A stretch of DNA of 64,000 bases, taken from positions 62,001 through 126,000 of the forward strand of contig BMTH01000018.1 in assembly GCA_014649575.1 (NCBI GenBank). Direction: 5' to 3'. Within the stretch, counting starts at the first letter, position 1. Every line of letters begins with the position of its first letter. The position numbers and the translations under genes were made by a program. Shown here in pieces: positions 50,500 through 58,922 of this stretch. This stretch comes from Streptomyces griseoincarnatus. Lineage in GTDB: Bacteria > Actinomycetota > Actinomycetes > Streptomycetales > Streptomycetaceae. The notes under the pieces were generated by a model that ran no database searches, was not told the origin of the DNA, and saw only the letters and a list, made by a program, of their open reading frames with translations.

Positions 50500-51100
50500 G
50501 CCCGGCGCCGAGACGCCTGCCGCCGCCGACACCCCCCTGGACCCCGCACCCCCGGAGGAGTACGTCCAGGCCGCCCGCCTCGCCCCCGACCACTGGCTCT
50601 ACCTGCCCGACCCCGCCTGGCAGGGCGAGGGACCGCCGCCCGACTGGGCCGTGGTCGGCCAGTGGCGTTCCGACTCCGACGGCACGATCGTCGAGTGGGA
50701 GGACAACCCGGAGTACCGGCCGTCCCCGGAGGCGATGGGCTGGCCCGAGCCCACCGACGACATCGACCGCGCCATCCAGCTGGCCACCACCGGCTACGGC
50801 CCGGCCGAGGCCGTCACCGAGGCCCTGTCCGGCGCCGAGGTCGCGGTCCTGGTCACCGCGGACGGCGAACCGGTCCGCGCATCGGCACCCGACGGCACAC
50901 CGGTGGTCCTCGCCTACACCTCCGACCGCTACCTCCACGCCGCAGGCCGCCTGTCCTTCGCCCATCTCCCGGTCGGCACCCTCCTCACCCGCGTCCCTCC
51001 GGACCACGCCCTCTACCTCAACAGCAACGCCCCGGTCGGCATGGTGCTGCCGACGGACGGCCTCGCCGAACTGCTGGAGGGGGCAACACCGCCGGAATGA
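50492..51100 (+). CDS. T7SS-associated protein with SseB-like C-terminal domain
   Basis: This protein has 202 residues. Its ATG overlaps the last codons of the giant gene by 8 bases, so translation is coupled and the two products are made together. The N-terminal half has an APDHWLYLPDPAWQGEGPPP / WAVVGQWRS pattern, which I recall in Streptomyces proteins annotated as type VII secretion system-associated. The C-terminal half (about 110-200: AEVAVLVTADGEPVRASAPD, VLAYTSDRYLH, LYLNSNAP) resembles the SseB N-terminal fold. It has no signal peptide, membrane helix or Cys. A dedicated chaperone or an immunity protein for the giant effector is the natural inference from coupling, without direct proof. 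Confidence 0.8.
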   Translation: MSEPGAETPAAADTPLDPAPPEEYVQAARLAPDHWLYLPDPAWQGEGPPPDWAVVGQWRSDSDGTIVEWEDNPEYRPSPEAMGWPEPTDDIDRAIQLATTGYGPAEAVTEALSGAEVAVLVTADGEPVRASAPDGTPVVLAYTSDRYLHAAGRLSFAHLPVGTLLTRVPPDHALYLNSNAPVGMVLPTDGLAELLEGATPPE

Positions 51101-51238
51101 CCGGCTCCTGGCCGGACGCAATCGGCGCAGCGCCCGCACCCGCGGGCCACCAGCGCCGCCCCCGGAACCTCGGCGAGGGCGTCCCCGCCGGCTGTGTGCG
51201 GAAGCCCGGACCATGCATCACCATGCGTCCGGAGCCGA

Positions 51239-51261
51239 CGCGCCCGGTCCACCCGGGCGCG
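51239..51261. terminator. Hairpin terminator between the T7SS operon and the hydrolase gene
   Basis: CGCGCCCGG (51239-51247) pairs perfectly with CCGGGCGCG (51253-51261) around TCCAC. It lies in the 179-base gap between two convergent genes, 18 bases beyond the hydrolase stop. The rest of the gap holds nothing recognised. Confidence 0.65.
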
Positions 51262-51279
51262 CCGAACGCCAGGAGCGTC

Positions 51280-52149
51280 CTACGCGGCACCGTCCAGGAC
51301 CTGGCGCAGGCGGAGCGCGAACTCGTCCGGCTTCCCGGGTTGTCCGAACTCCCCACCGCAGAAGCCGCCATGATGGCTTGGGAACACGACCACCTTCTGC
51401 CCGAGAAGTTCGGCTGCCGCGGCGGAGGTGCGTGCCGTCAGCAGGTCCTCGGACTCCTCGCCCACCGCGATGACCACGCGGGTCGGCGCGGCGGTGATCG
51501 CGTCGGCGTCCGGCCGGTAACCGCTGACCGCCCACGACCGGTCGGACAGCAGGGGATCGTCGCGCGAGCCGTCGTCCTCGGTGGGCATCCCGAACGCGGC
51601 GGGGTCTGCCGCAGGCTGTGCGAAGTACGCGTCGGTGAACTCGCCCGCCCATGAGGTCATGGCCACGAACGCGGCCATGCCGGCCCCCCACCCCCGCTTC
51701 TCGTACGCTTCCCGAACCCTGGCCCGCGCCCGCACGGCTGCGGGGCCGTCCGGTGTCAGGGTGATGAGAGGCGGCTCGTGCGCCACCAGCGTGGTCACGT
51801 CCGAGGGGTACTTCTCGACCACCGCGAGCGCGGTGACCGCTCCGCCGCTGCTGGCGAACATCTCGACGGGCCCGGCCCCGAGCGCCTCGATGACGGCGTG
51901 CACGTCGTCGGCCTGGGTCCGCGGTGCGTGGTCGGTCCGTCCGTCCTTGCGGACGCTGCGGCCGAGGCCGCGCGGGTCGTAGGTGACGATGGTCCGCTCG
52001 GGGAAGCGCGAGGCGAGCGTGGCGAAGCCGGAAGCGTCCATGGGCTGCCCGATCATCAGCAAGGGCGGTCGTCCGTCACTGGTCGGCAGCGGCCCCCGCA
52101 CGTCGTAGACGAGGTCCGCGCCGGCTGTCTCGAGAGTGTGGGTCTTCAT
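51280..52149 (-). CDS. Alpha/beta-hydrolase fold protein
   Basis: This protein has 289 residues and is a soluble single-domain alpha/beta hydrolase. The nucleophile elbow is FASSGGAV (Ser101), preceded by the strand-turn TYDPRGLGRS (57-65). The catalytic His is probably in FPSHHGGFCGG near the C-terminus. The cap region (AMTSWAGEFTDAYFAQPAADP) varies between family members and does not fix the substrate. No signal peptide is seen. It is a lone minus-strand gene facing the T7SS operon and is probably unrelated to it. The direct repeat upstream (52202-52229) could be an operator. The reaction (ester, epoxide or lactone hydrolysis) cannot be told. Confidence 0.85.
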   Translation of the reverse strand: MKTHTLETAGADLVYDVRGPLPTSDGRPPLLMIGQPMDASGFATLASRFPERTIVTYDPRGLGRSVRKDGRTDHAPRTQADDVHAVIEALGAGPVEMFASSGGAVTALAVVEKYPSDVTTLVAHEPPLITLTPDGPAAVRARARVREAYEKRGWGAGMAAFVAMTSWAGEFTDAYFAQPAADPAAFGMPTEDDGSRDDPLLSDRSWAVSGYRPDADAITAAPTRVVIAVGEESEDLLTARTSAAAAELLGQKVVVFPSHHGGFCGGEFGQPGKPDEFALRLRQVLDGAA

Positions 52150-52688
52150 GCCCTTCCAGACCGACCCCGCCGCGGAAACTCATCGGTGCGGCTTGCGTCG
52201 GGCGGCGTCACCGGTGGTGCGGCGTCACCAACGGGGCGTCCGGCGCCTCCGCCTCTTCACCAGGGCCGTCTCCCTCCGGCGCGGGTCCGGGTGTGCTGTC
52301 GCGCTCGCCGTCGGTCATGGCACGGCTCCGGGTCGGGCAGTTCCGCCGTACCGCGTGTGCGGCCGGCGCGGGCGCCAGGGCGTCTGGAACGCCGCCCTCC
52401 GGAGCAGGGGACGGCCCTGACGACACGACGTGCGCGCTGCGGGGCGGACGGTCCCGACGAGTGACGGTCGGGTCGGCGAGACGGAGGCGGTCCGCGTGAC
52501 GGGCCGAGCCGCGAACCCGTTCACTCCGGTGCGCACGGCGCGCAGGGCACGCCCTTGAGCACTCCATCAATACTCTGTGCGCCCTTTCCGGTGCGAAGAG
52601 TGACGGAAATGATGAGCGCACCACACAGGAACCAGGCGATCCACGGCCCTCGCTCAGCGACCGGGCGGGTCGTGGCGAAGGAGGCCAG
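52150..52688. promoter_or_regulatory. Divergent intergenic region between hydrolase and furan operon
   Basis: These 540 bases hold no supportable gene. The 11-base direct repeat GCGGCGTCACC occurs at 52202-52212 and 52219-52229, about 55 bases upstream of the hydrolase start. AAGGAGG at 52678-52684 is the ribosome site of the next gene. I see no good -35/-10 pair. Confidence 0.5.
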
Positions 52689-53444
52689 GTGTTGCTTCTC
52701 ATCTCCCCGGACGGTGTCGAGGAAGCGCTCGACTGCGCCAAGGCGGCGCAACACCTCGACATCGTCGACGTCAAGAAGCCCGACGAGGGCTCTCTCGGCG
52801 CGAACTTCCCCTGGATCATCCGGGAGATACGCGAAGCGGTCCCGGCGGACAAGCCGGTGTCCGCGACCGTGGGAGATGTCCCCTACAAGCCCGGCACGGT
52901 GGCCCAGGCCGCACTCGGCGCGGTCGTCTCCGGAGCCACGTACATCAAGGTCGGTCTCTACGGATGCACGACCCCTGACCAGGGCATCGACGTCATGCGC
53001 GCCGTCGTCCGGGCGGTGAAGGAGCACAACCCGGACGCACTCGTCGTCGCCTCGGGCTATGCCGACGCCCACCGGATCGGCTGCGTCAACCCGCTCGCGG
53101 TGCCCGACATCGCGGCCCGCTCCGGCGCCGACGCGGCCATGCTGGACACCGCCGTGAAGGACGGGACGCGGCTGTTCGACCATGTTCCGCCCGACGTCTG
53201 TGCCGAGTTCGTCCGGCTGGCCCACGCGTCCGGCCGGCTCGCGGCCCTCGCGGGCAGCGTCCGGCAGGACGACCTCGGGGAGCTCACCCGCATCGGTACG
53301 GACATCGTCGGCGTCCGGGGAGCGGTCTGCGAGGGCGGCGACCGCAACGCCGGGAGGATCCAGCCACATCTGGTGGCCGCCTTCCGCGCGGAGATGGACC
53401 GGCACGACCGGGAGCGCACCGCCGGCCTTCCCGCGGCGCGCTGA
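52689..53444 (+). CDS. mfnB: (5-formylfuran-3-yl)methyl phosphate synthase (MfnB family)
   Basis: This protein has 251 residues. MfnB condenses two glyceraldehyde-3-phosphate molecules to 4-(hydroxymethyl)-2-furancarboxaldehyde phosphate, the first furan of the methanofuran pathway. The sequence is strongly conserved: MLLLISPDGVEEA, DIVDVKKPDEGSLGANFPW (Asp27, Lys29, the Schiff-base region), SATVGDVPYKPGT, YIKVGLYG (Lys87), AMLDTAVKDG, GTDIVGVRGAVCEGGDRN. The GTG at 52689 gives the exact family N-terminus. The adjacent TTG (52692) has slightly better spacing from AAGGAGG. Actinobacteria do not make methanofuran, so the furan phosphate presumably feeds another product with the oxidoreductases that follow 8 bases later. 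Confidence 0.93.
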   Translation: MLLLISPDGVEEALDCAKAAQHLDIVDVKKPDEGSLGANFPWIIREIREAVPADKPVSATVGDVPYKPGTVAQAALGAVVSGATYIKVGLYGCTTPDQGIDVMRAVVRAVKEHNPDALVVASGYADAHRIGCVNPLAVPDIAARSGADAAMLDTAVKDGTRLFDHVPPDVCAEFVRLAHASGRLAALAGSVRQDDLGELTRIGTDIVGVRGAVCEGGDRNAGRIQPHLVAAFRAEMDRHDRERTAGLPAAR

Positions 53445-53452
53445 CCGCCGCC

Positions 53453-54856
53453 GTGCCGACCACCGAGCCCGAGCGCGTGCCCGGCCCCGCGGCGGCCCGC
53501 TTCCCGGTCGTCGACCCGGCCACCGGGGAAGCATTCGACGAGGCGCCCGACCAGCAGCCGGACGAGCTGGACACCGTGATCGACCGGGCGCAGCGGGCCT
53601 GGAGCGGCTGGCGGACCGACCCCGCCGCACGCACCACCGCGCTGCGCACGGCGGCCGACGCGGTGGAGGCGGCCGGCGAGGACCTCGCCCGGTCGCTCAC
53701 CCGGGAACAGGGCAAGCCCCTGGCCGAGTCGTACGCGGAGGTCGCCCGTACGGCGGCCCGTCTGCGCTACTTCGCGGACCTCGCTCCCCGGACCCGGCCG
53801 ATCGACGACGGCCGGCCGGTGCGCAGCGAGATCCGGTGGCGGTCGCTCGGACCCGTCGCCGCGATCGTGCCGTGGAACTTCCCTCTGCAGCTCGCGGCGG
53901 CGAGGTTCGCGCCCGCTCTGGCCGCCGGCAACACCGTCGTCCTCAAACCCTCTCCGTTCACCCCGCTGGCCACCCGGATGCTGGGGTCCGTCCTCACCGC
54001 AGTCCTGCCCGAGGACGTCCTGACCGTCGTCACCGGCCGCGAACCTCTCGGTGCCCGTCTCGTGTCCCACCCGGGAATCCGCCATGTCACCTTCACCGGA
54101 TCGGTGTCCACCGGGCGGGCGGTCGCCCGGGCGGCGGCGGCCTCGCTCGCCCGGGTGACGCTGGAGCTGGGCGGCAACGACGCGGCCGTCCTGCTCGACG
54201 ACGTCGACGTGGAGGGGATCGCCGACCGGCTGTTCTGGGCGGCGTTCCGCAACTGCGGACAGGTCTGCATGGCGGTCAAACGCCTCTACGTCCCCGCCCG
54301 GCTGCACGCCGACGTCGTCGAAACCCTCGCCCAGCGGGCGAGGACCGTCGCCGTCGGGCCCGGCCTGGACCCCACGACCGAGCTGGGCCCGGTCAACAAC
54401 GCCCCGCAGTTGGCCCGCGTCGAGGATCTCACCCGGCAGGCACTGGCGGACGGCGCGCGGGCCGCGGCGGGCGGCCACCGGCTGGACGGGCCGGGTTACT
54501 TCTTCGCTCCCACCGTCCTCGTCGACGTGCCGCCCGACAGCCCGGTGGTGACCCGGGAACAGTTCGGACCGGTGCTGCCGGTGCTGCCGTACCGGAGTCT
54601 CGACGAAGCCGTCGAGGCGGCCAACGGCACCGGCTTCGGTCTGGGCGGCTCCGTGTGGGGCACCGATCTCGACCGCGCAGAAGCGGTGGCCGAGCGGCTC
54701 GACTGCGGCACCGCCTGGGTCAACCACCACGCGGAACTGTCCCTGGCCCAGCCCTTCGCGGGCGTCAAGGACAGCGGCGTCGGTGTCGCGGGCGGGCCGT
54801 GGGGGCTGTACGGCAACCTCCAGCCGTTCGTCCTCCACCGCCCGCCGGAGGCGTGA
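53453..54856 (+). CDS. NAD(P)-dependent aldehyde dehydrogenase
   Basis: This protein has 467 residues, a normal-length class 3-fold ALDH. The cofactor region PWNFPLQLAAARFAPALAAGN is near 140, the general base is Glu238 in LELGGNDAAV, and the nucleophile is Cys272 in NCGQVCMAVKR. The C-terminal REQFGPVLPV and GVKDSGVG blocks are present. It is related to succinate-semialdehyde / betaine-aldehyde type enzymes. It starts with a GTG 8 bases after the mfnB-like gene and ends 3 bases before the alcohol dehydrogenase, so the three form an operon. In this context oxidation of the furan aldehyde to a furoic acid is the likely step (inference). Confidence 0.93.
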   Translation: MPTTEPERVPGPAAARFPVVDPATGEAFDEAPDQQPDELDTVIDRAQRAWSGWRTDPAARTTALRTAADAVEAAGEDLARSLTREQGKPLAESYAEVARTAARLRYFADLAPRTRPIDDGRPVRSEIRWRSLGPVAAIVPWNFPLQLAAARFAPALAAGNTVVLKPSPFTPLATRMLGSVLTAVLPEDVLTVVTGREPLGARLVSHPGIRHVTFTGSVSTGRAVARAAAASLARVTLELGGNDAAVLLDDVDVEGIADRLFWAAFRNCGQVCMAVKRLYVPARLHADVVETLAQRARTVAVGPGLDPTTELGPVNNAPQLARVEDLTRQALADGARAAAGGHRLDGPGYFFAPTVLVDVPPDSPVVTREQFGPVLPVLPYRSLDEAVEAANGTGFGLGGSVWGTDLDRAEAVAERLDCGTAWVNHHAELSLAQPFAGVKDSGVGVAGGPWGLYGNLQPFVLHRPPEA

Positions 54857-54859
54857 CAC

Positions 54860-55966
54860 ATGAGATTCCAGGCAGCCGTACTGCGCTCGTACGACGCCCC
54901 GTTCACGATGGAGGAGGTGGTTCTGAGGACCGAGCCGGCCGTCGGCGAGATCCTGGTCGAGATCGCGGGCACCGGAATGTGCCGGACCGATCTCGCGGTC
55001 CGGCGATCGGCCGGCCGGAGCCCGGTGCCCGCCGTCCTCGGCCACGAGGGCGCCGGGGTCGTGGTGCGCACGGGAGGCGGCACGGACAACGGGATCGGCG
55101 TCGGTGACCACGTCGTGCTCAGCTTCGACTCCTGCGGGCACTGCCCCACCTGCCGCGGCGCGGCCCCCGCCTACTGCGACTCCTTCGCGTCCCTCAACCT
55201 CTTCGGGGGACGCGAGGAGGAGCCGCCCCGGCTCACCGACGCGTCCGGTGACGCGCTGGCACCCCGCTGGTTCGGGCAGTCCTCGTTCGCCGAATACGCC
55301 CTCGTCTCCGCTCGCAACGCCGTACGGGTCGATCCCGCACTGCCGCTCGAACTGCTCGGTCCCCTCGGCTGCGGCTCCCTCACCGGTGCCGGAGCCGTGC
55401 TGAACACCTTCGGCGCCGGCCCCGGCGACACGCTCGTCGTCCTCGGCGCGGGTGCCGTCGGCCTGACCGCGGTCATGGCGGCGACTGCCGCGGGGGCGCC
55501 GACCGTGGCAGTCGACCGGCATCCCGAGAGGCTCGCCGCTGCCGAGCGGTTCGGCGCGATCCCACTGCCCGCCGCCTCGTCCGACCTGCCCGGGCGGATC
55601 CGGCGGCTGACCGACGGCGGCGCCCGCTACGCGCTGGACACCACCGCCTCACCCCCGCTCATCAACCAGGCGCTCCATGCGCTGCGTCCCACCGGCACCC
55701 TCGGCCTGGTGGCGCGCCTCCACGGTCCGCTCACCCTCGAACCGGGCGCCCTCGACCGCGGCCGCAGCGTGCGCCACATCTGCGAAGGGGACGCCGTGCC
55801 CGCGCTGTTGATCCCCCGGCTGATCGGACTGTGGCGGGCCGGACGCTTCCCTTTCGAGCAGTTGATCCGCACCTACCCCCTGTCCGACATCAACGAGGCC
55901 GAACGTGACTGCGACGCGGGCCGTGCGGTCAAACCCGTCCTGCTCCCGGACAGGGCGAGCCGATGA
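54860..55966 (+). CDS. Zinc-dependent alcohol dehydrogenase, aryl-alcohol type
   Basis: This protein has 368 residues and is a medium-chain dehydrogenase. The catalytic zinc ligands are Cys41 (GMCRTD), His62-Glu63 (GHE) and Cys171 (PLGCG). The structural zinc has all four Cys (92, 95, 98, 106 in SCGHCPTCRGAAPAYC). The nucleotide site is VLGAGAVGL, near 197. The overall pattern resembles benzyl-alcohol/aryl-alcohol dehydrogenases, which suits a hydroxymethylfuran substrate. It follows the aldehyde dehydrogenase by 3 bases. Direction (alcohol oxidation or aldehyde reduction) is open. Confidence 0.93.
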   Translation: MRFQAAVLRSYDAPFTMEEVVLRTEPAVGEILVEIAGTGMCRTDLAVRRSAGRSPVPAVLGHEGAGVVVRTGGGTDNGIGVGDHVVLSFDSCGHCPTCRGAAPAYCDSFASLNLFGGREEEPPRLTDASGDALAPRWFGQSSFAEYALVSARNAVRVDPALPLELLGPLGCGSLTGAGAVLNTFGAGPGDTLVVLGAGAVGLTAVMAATAAGAPTVAVDRHPERLAAAERFGAIPLPAASSDLPGRIRRLTDGGARYALDTTASPPLINQALHALRPTGTLGLVARLHGPLTLEPGALDRGRSVRHICEGDAVPALLIPRLIGLWRAGRFPFEQLIRTYPLSDINEAERDCDAGRAVKPVLLPDRASR

Positions 55967-56052
55967 CCTATGACCTACGACCGAGGCACCGGGCGCCCGC
56001 CCAGCCCGGCCCATGACATCCCGCAGCTCCCACTCCCGCCGACGGAGGCAGC

Positions 56053-56958
56053 ATGGCAGGCACGACACCCCGGCACACGGACGCGGAAGGCGTGGACGGA
56101 GGAGTGGGCCTGACCGCCCTCCTGGTCGCCGCGTCACGGGCGATCGAAACCCACCGCCACGACAGTCTGGCCCAGGACGCCTACGCCGAGCACTTCGTGC
56201 GCGCGGCCCCGGCCTGCGCGCACTGGCCGGTGCGCATCGAGGAGGTTCCGGACGGGGACGACAATCCGCTGTGGGGGAGGTTCGCCCGCTACTTCGGCCT
56301 GCGGACGAGGGTGCTCGACGACTTCGTCCTCCGGTCGGCCGGTGCGGGCGCCCGCCAAGTGGTGCTGCTGGGGGCGGGGTTGGACACGCGCGCCTTCCGC
56401 CTGGACCTTCCGTCCGACTGCGTCGTCTTCGAGATCGACAGGCCGGGCGTGCTGGCGTTCAAGGAACAGGTGCTCACGGGCCTGTCGGCCGCTCCCGAGG
56501 TGAAGCGCGTCCCCGTGCCGGTCGACCTGCGTGAGGACTGGGCCGGCGCGCTCGGCGCCGTAGGTTTCGACCCCGCCGCACCCAGCGTCTGGCTGGCCGA
56601 GGGACTCCTCTTCTACTTGCCGGGTCCCGCCGAGACGTACCTCGTCGACACGGTGGACCGGCTGACCGCCGCCGGCAGTGCTCTGGCCTTCGAGGCCAAG
56701 CTGGAGAAGGATCTCCTGGCGTACCGTGACAGCCCGATCTACACGGCGACGCGCCTGCTGATCGGCATCGACCTGCTCGACCTCTTCGACAAGGGACCAC
56801 GTCCCGACTCCGCGGGCGCCCTGACGGCCAGGGGCTGGTCCACGTCGATGCACACCCCCTTCGAGTTCACCAGGGAGCACGGGCGCGGTCCCCTCCCCGA
56901 GGCCAACGACGCGCTGGAGGGGAACCGCTGGGTGTTCGCGCGCAAGCCGGCGCCCTGA
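56053..56958 (+). CDS. Class I SAM-dependent methyltransferase (PPM1/Tcmp family, TIGR00027 type)
   Basis: This protein has 301 residues. The SAM-binding signature VVLLGAGLDTRAFRL is near 103-117, followed by VFEIDRPGVLAFKE and VWLAEGLLFYLP, the standard blocks of actinobacterial O-methyltransferases of this family. GGAGG lies 5-9 bases upstream. It sits 86 bases after the alcohol dehydrogenase with no hairpin in between, so it may be the fourth gene of the furan operon, for example methylating a furoic acid, but family members also occur alone. It converges on the EF-hand gene across a terminator. Confidence 0.85.
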   Translation: MAGTTPRHTDAEGVDGGVGLTALLVAASRAIETHRHDSLAQDAYAEHFVRAAPACAHWPVRIEEVPDGDDNPLWGRFARYFGLRTRVLDDFVLRSAGAGARQVVLLGAGLDTRAFRLDLPSDCVVFEIDRPGVLAFKEQVLTGLSAAPEVKRVPVPVDLREDWAGALGAVGFDPAAPSVWLAEGLLFYLPGPAETYLVDTVDRLTAAGSALAFEAKLEKDLLAYRDSPIYTATRLLIGIDLLDLFDKGPRPDSAGALTARGWSTSMHTPFEFTREHGRGPLPEANDALEGNRWVFARKPAP

Positions 56959-56986
56959 CGCCCGGTACCGACGAAGCGGACGTCCG

Positions 56987-57026
56987 GCCAGGGGCCGTAC
57001 CGGCCGTGTGCGCTACGGCCCCTGGC
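56987..57026. terminator. Bidirectional hairpin terminator
   Basis: GCCAGGGGCCGTA (56987-56999) pairs perfectly (13 bp) with TACGGCCCCTGGC (57014-57026) over a 14-base loop. It lies 28 bases after the methyltransferase stop and 8 bases beyond the EF-hand gene stop. Confidence 0.75.
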
Positions 57027-57034
57027 GAGCCGGG

Positions 57035-57577
57035 TCAGACGGCGTGGGCCGTCACCAGCCGGTCGCCGGGGATCCCGGCCTTGTCCGGCGCGTAGTAGTC
57101 CTTGATGCCGGCGGCCCACGTGGCCACGGTGATGCGGTCGTCGGCGTCCGGACCGAAGGCGTCGAAGAGGGCGTGGACGTTCGCCTCCTCGAAGCCGATC
57201 GCCCTCATCAGCGACACGAACAGGGGGCGCTCGATCATGCCGTCCCCGTCGGGGTCGCCGAGTGCGGAGAGGGCCTCGGCGAACTCGGCGACCGTGGGGC
57301 CGAAACGCTCGGGGTCCAGCACGAAGGGACGGAACTCCTCCACGGAGATGACACCGTCGCCGTTGGCGTCCAGTTCCGTGGCCAGCGTCGTCCAGTAGCG
57401 GCGGAACGCGGCTTCGATGGCGTCCTTGGCGTCGTCGTCCGAGGCGGCCGCCGCTTCCAGAACGCGGCCTGTCATCAGGTCGAAGTCGCCGGAGTCGAGG
57501 ACTCCGTTGCCGTTGGCGTCGAAGAGGGAGAAGACCAGCTCGACCCGCTTGGCGGCCTCATCTCGCATGTGCGTCAC
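57035..57577 (-). CDS. EF-hand calcium-binding protein (calerythrin-like)
   Basis: This protein has 180 residues and is fully cytosolic, with four EF-hand positions. Loop 1 is DANGNGVLDSGD (20-31) and loop 2 DANGDGVISVEE (70-81), both canonical. Loop 3 is DPDGDGMIERPL (108-119), with Leu instead of Glu at position 12. Loop 4 is degenerate (GPDADDRITVAT). Length and arrangement match actinobacterial calerythrin/sarcoplasmic-type calcium proteins, which buffer or sense intracellular calcium. GTG 57577 and ATG 57568 are both possible starts. AGGTG lies 6 bases before the ATG, which makes the shorter form more likely. Confidence 0.9.
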   Translation of the reverse strand: MTHMRDEAAKRVELVFSLFDANGNGVLDSGDFDLMTGRVLEAAAASDDDAKDAIEAAFRRYWTTLATELDANGDGVISVEEFRPFVLDPERFGPTVAEFAEALSALGDPDGDGMIERPLFVSLMRAIGFEEANVHALFDAFGPDADDRITVATWAAGIKDYYAPDKAGIPGDRLVTAHAV

Positions 57578-58006
57578 CTGTCTTCCGCGACCCGACGATT
57601 TCGGGCCTGCATCCGTGCCCCATGGAACCGCCGGAAGGAGCCGCGGGGTCCTGATCTTCGCTTTTGGTGCCGAGGAAACTGCTGAATGAGCGGGTGCGAC
57701 ACGTTCGATGCCACGCGTGTGAAGGCCAGGGTGTTCCGACCGATCCCGTTGATCGGCTCATACGACATGACGCTTCGGCGCGGAGGGAGGCAGTCGACGT
57801 CCCGGTGGATGGCCCCCCATCTGCCTGCCGCAGGGACGGCTCCTGCCCCCTGTGCCGGTGCCACGTCGGATCTGCTGCAGCGCCTGTGCAGCGTTCACCC
57901 GGTTGGCCTGCCGTGATGGCGGTGGTCGCACGGTCCCGCGACGGTGAGTGTGGGCTTCGCCGCTCACGTAGGCAATGCCTTCCGCCCGATCCCGAGGGAG
58001 CTTCGC
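57578..58006. other. Intergenic region between divergent genes
   Basis: About 430 bases without a supportable gene. A short inverted repeat, CCGATC (57740-57745) with GATCGG (57751-57756), stands out. GAGGGAG before 58007 is the ribosome site of the next gene. Promoters for both flanking genes should be here but I cannot place them. Confidence 0.4.
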
Positions 58007-58576
58007 ATGTCTGAACGCAACACCGTCATCCGCAGCCTGCACGATGTCGGTCTGGCCGCCTGGTTCGGGGGCTCGCTGATGGGGGCCGTGGGCCTCAACG
58101 GCGCGGCTCAGGACGAAGGAAGCACGGAGACGAGCCGAGACCGGATCTCCTCGTCGGGCTGGGCCAGGTGGACGCCGGTCAACGCCGCCGCGATCGGAGC
58201 CCACCTGTTCGGCGGGGGCGGGCTGCTCGCCGTGAACGCGCACCGTGTAGCCACCCAGCAGGGTGTGGGCGCCTCCACCGCGGCCAAGACCGTCGTCACC
58301 GCCGCGGCCCTGGCTGCCACCGCCTACGCCCGTGTCCTGGGCAAGAAGGTCGAGCTGGCCTCCTCCACCGATCCTGGTGACGCCGAAAAGGCCGAGAAGC
58401 ACCCGATCGACCTCGACAAAGTACGGCGCCAGCTGAGTGCCGTCCAGTGGGCGGTGCCGGCCCTGACCGGATGCCTGGTGGTGCTCAACGCCCTGCACGG
58501 CGAACAGCAGCGCCCGACGGAGCAGATCCCCGGTATGTGGGAACGGGCCCGTTCCATGACCCACCTGATGCAGTAG
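58007..58576 (+). CDS. Small hypothetical membrane protein
   Basis: This protein has 189 residues from the ATG at 58007, supported by GAGGGAG 7 bases upstream. A longer frame from 57944 has no ribosome site. Two or three hydrophobic Ala/Gly-rich segments are visible: around 11-30 (HDVGLAAWFGGSLMGAVGL), 60-80 (AAAIGAHLFGGGGLLAV) and about 88-105. A further one, WAVPALTGCLVVLNAL, lies near 150. A charged loop (STDPGDAEKAEKHPIDLDKVRR) separates them. I recognise the general look of an actinobacterial membrane protein of unknown function but no named family. It is monocistronic, as no neighbour lies within 280 bases. Confidence 0.7.
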   Translation: MSERNTVIRSLHDVGLAAWFGGSLMGAVGLNGAAQDEGSTETSRDRISSSGWARWTPVNAAAIGAHLFGGGGLLAVNAHRVATQQGVGASTAAKTVVTAAALAATAYARVLGKKVELASSTDPGDAEKAEKHPIDLDKVRRQLSAVQWAVPALTGCLVVLNALHGEQQRPTEQIPGMWERARSMTHLMQ

Positions 58577-58848
58577 CGCACGCAGGAGGAGCCGGCAGGG
58601 CCGCAGCGGCAGAACCAGACCGCCTGGTGCTCCAGTCAGGAGTCTTCACCTGAGCTGGTCGGCTTCCTTGTCGCGGGCATGGTCGGGAGGGCAAGCTGAT
58701 CTGCGGGCCGACGAGTTGGGGTCGGTGTCCGCACCCTGGCGGCGCACCTTGCCGGCCACGGAGCGGGCGCGCGACCCGCTCACCGTGCGCCGGGGCGACT
58801 ACTGGCGTTCCCCGATCGCCCAACTCCCGCTTCAGCGCACCTGACCTC
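58577..58848. other. Intergenic region
   Basis: About 270 bases with nothing recognisable. Short frames here lack ribosome sites and family features. The promoter of the downstream Tat protein follows immediately. Confidence 0.4.
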
Positions 58849-58877
58849 TTGACGTATCGACTGGCGGACCGAAGAAT
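58849..58877 (+). promoter_or_regulatory. Vegetative-type promoter of the discoidin protein gene
   Basis: TTGACG (58849-58854) and AAGAAT (58872-58877) are separated by 17 bases. The predicted start near 58884 lies just upstream of the palindrome at 58892. Confidence 0.7.
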
Positions 58878-58891
58878 TCACGCCATCGCCT

Positions 58892-58903
58892 GACAACGTT
58901 GTC
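58892..58903. promoter_or_regulatory. LacI-family-type operator
   Basis: GACAACGTTGTC is a perfect 12-bp palindrome with the central CG typical of LacI/GalR operators. It sits just downstream of the predicted transcription start, a position that blocks promoter escape. Confidence 0.65.
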
Positions 58904-58922
58904 TGACCGAGAGGTGCCGTAC

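Noticed and set aside
37507..50532. Minus-strand frames of 2234 and 1737 codons under the giant gene
   Set aside because: Both are complementary shadows. They have compositional bias (Arg, Gly, Val, Gln), no recognisable domains and no ribosome sites, while the plus frame has clear domains throughout.
52208..52852. 214-codon minus frame upstream of the furan operon
   Set aside because: It overlaps the MfnB gene in antisense, is Arg/Ser/Pro rich, and has no supporting start site.
53057..55522. 821-codon minus frame under the furan operon
   Set aside because: Antisense shadow. The three enzymes on the plus strand have complete active sites.
57944..58006. Extended N-terminus of the small membrane protein
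   Set aside because: The upstream start has no ribosome site, while GAGGGAG sits correctly before the ATG at 58007.
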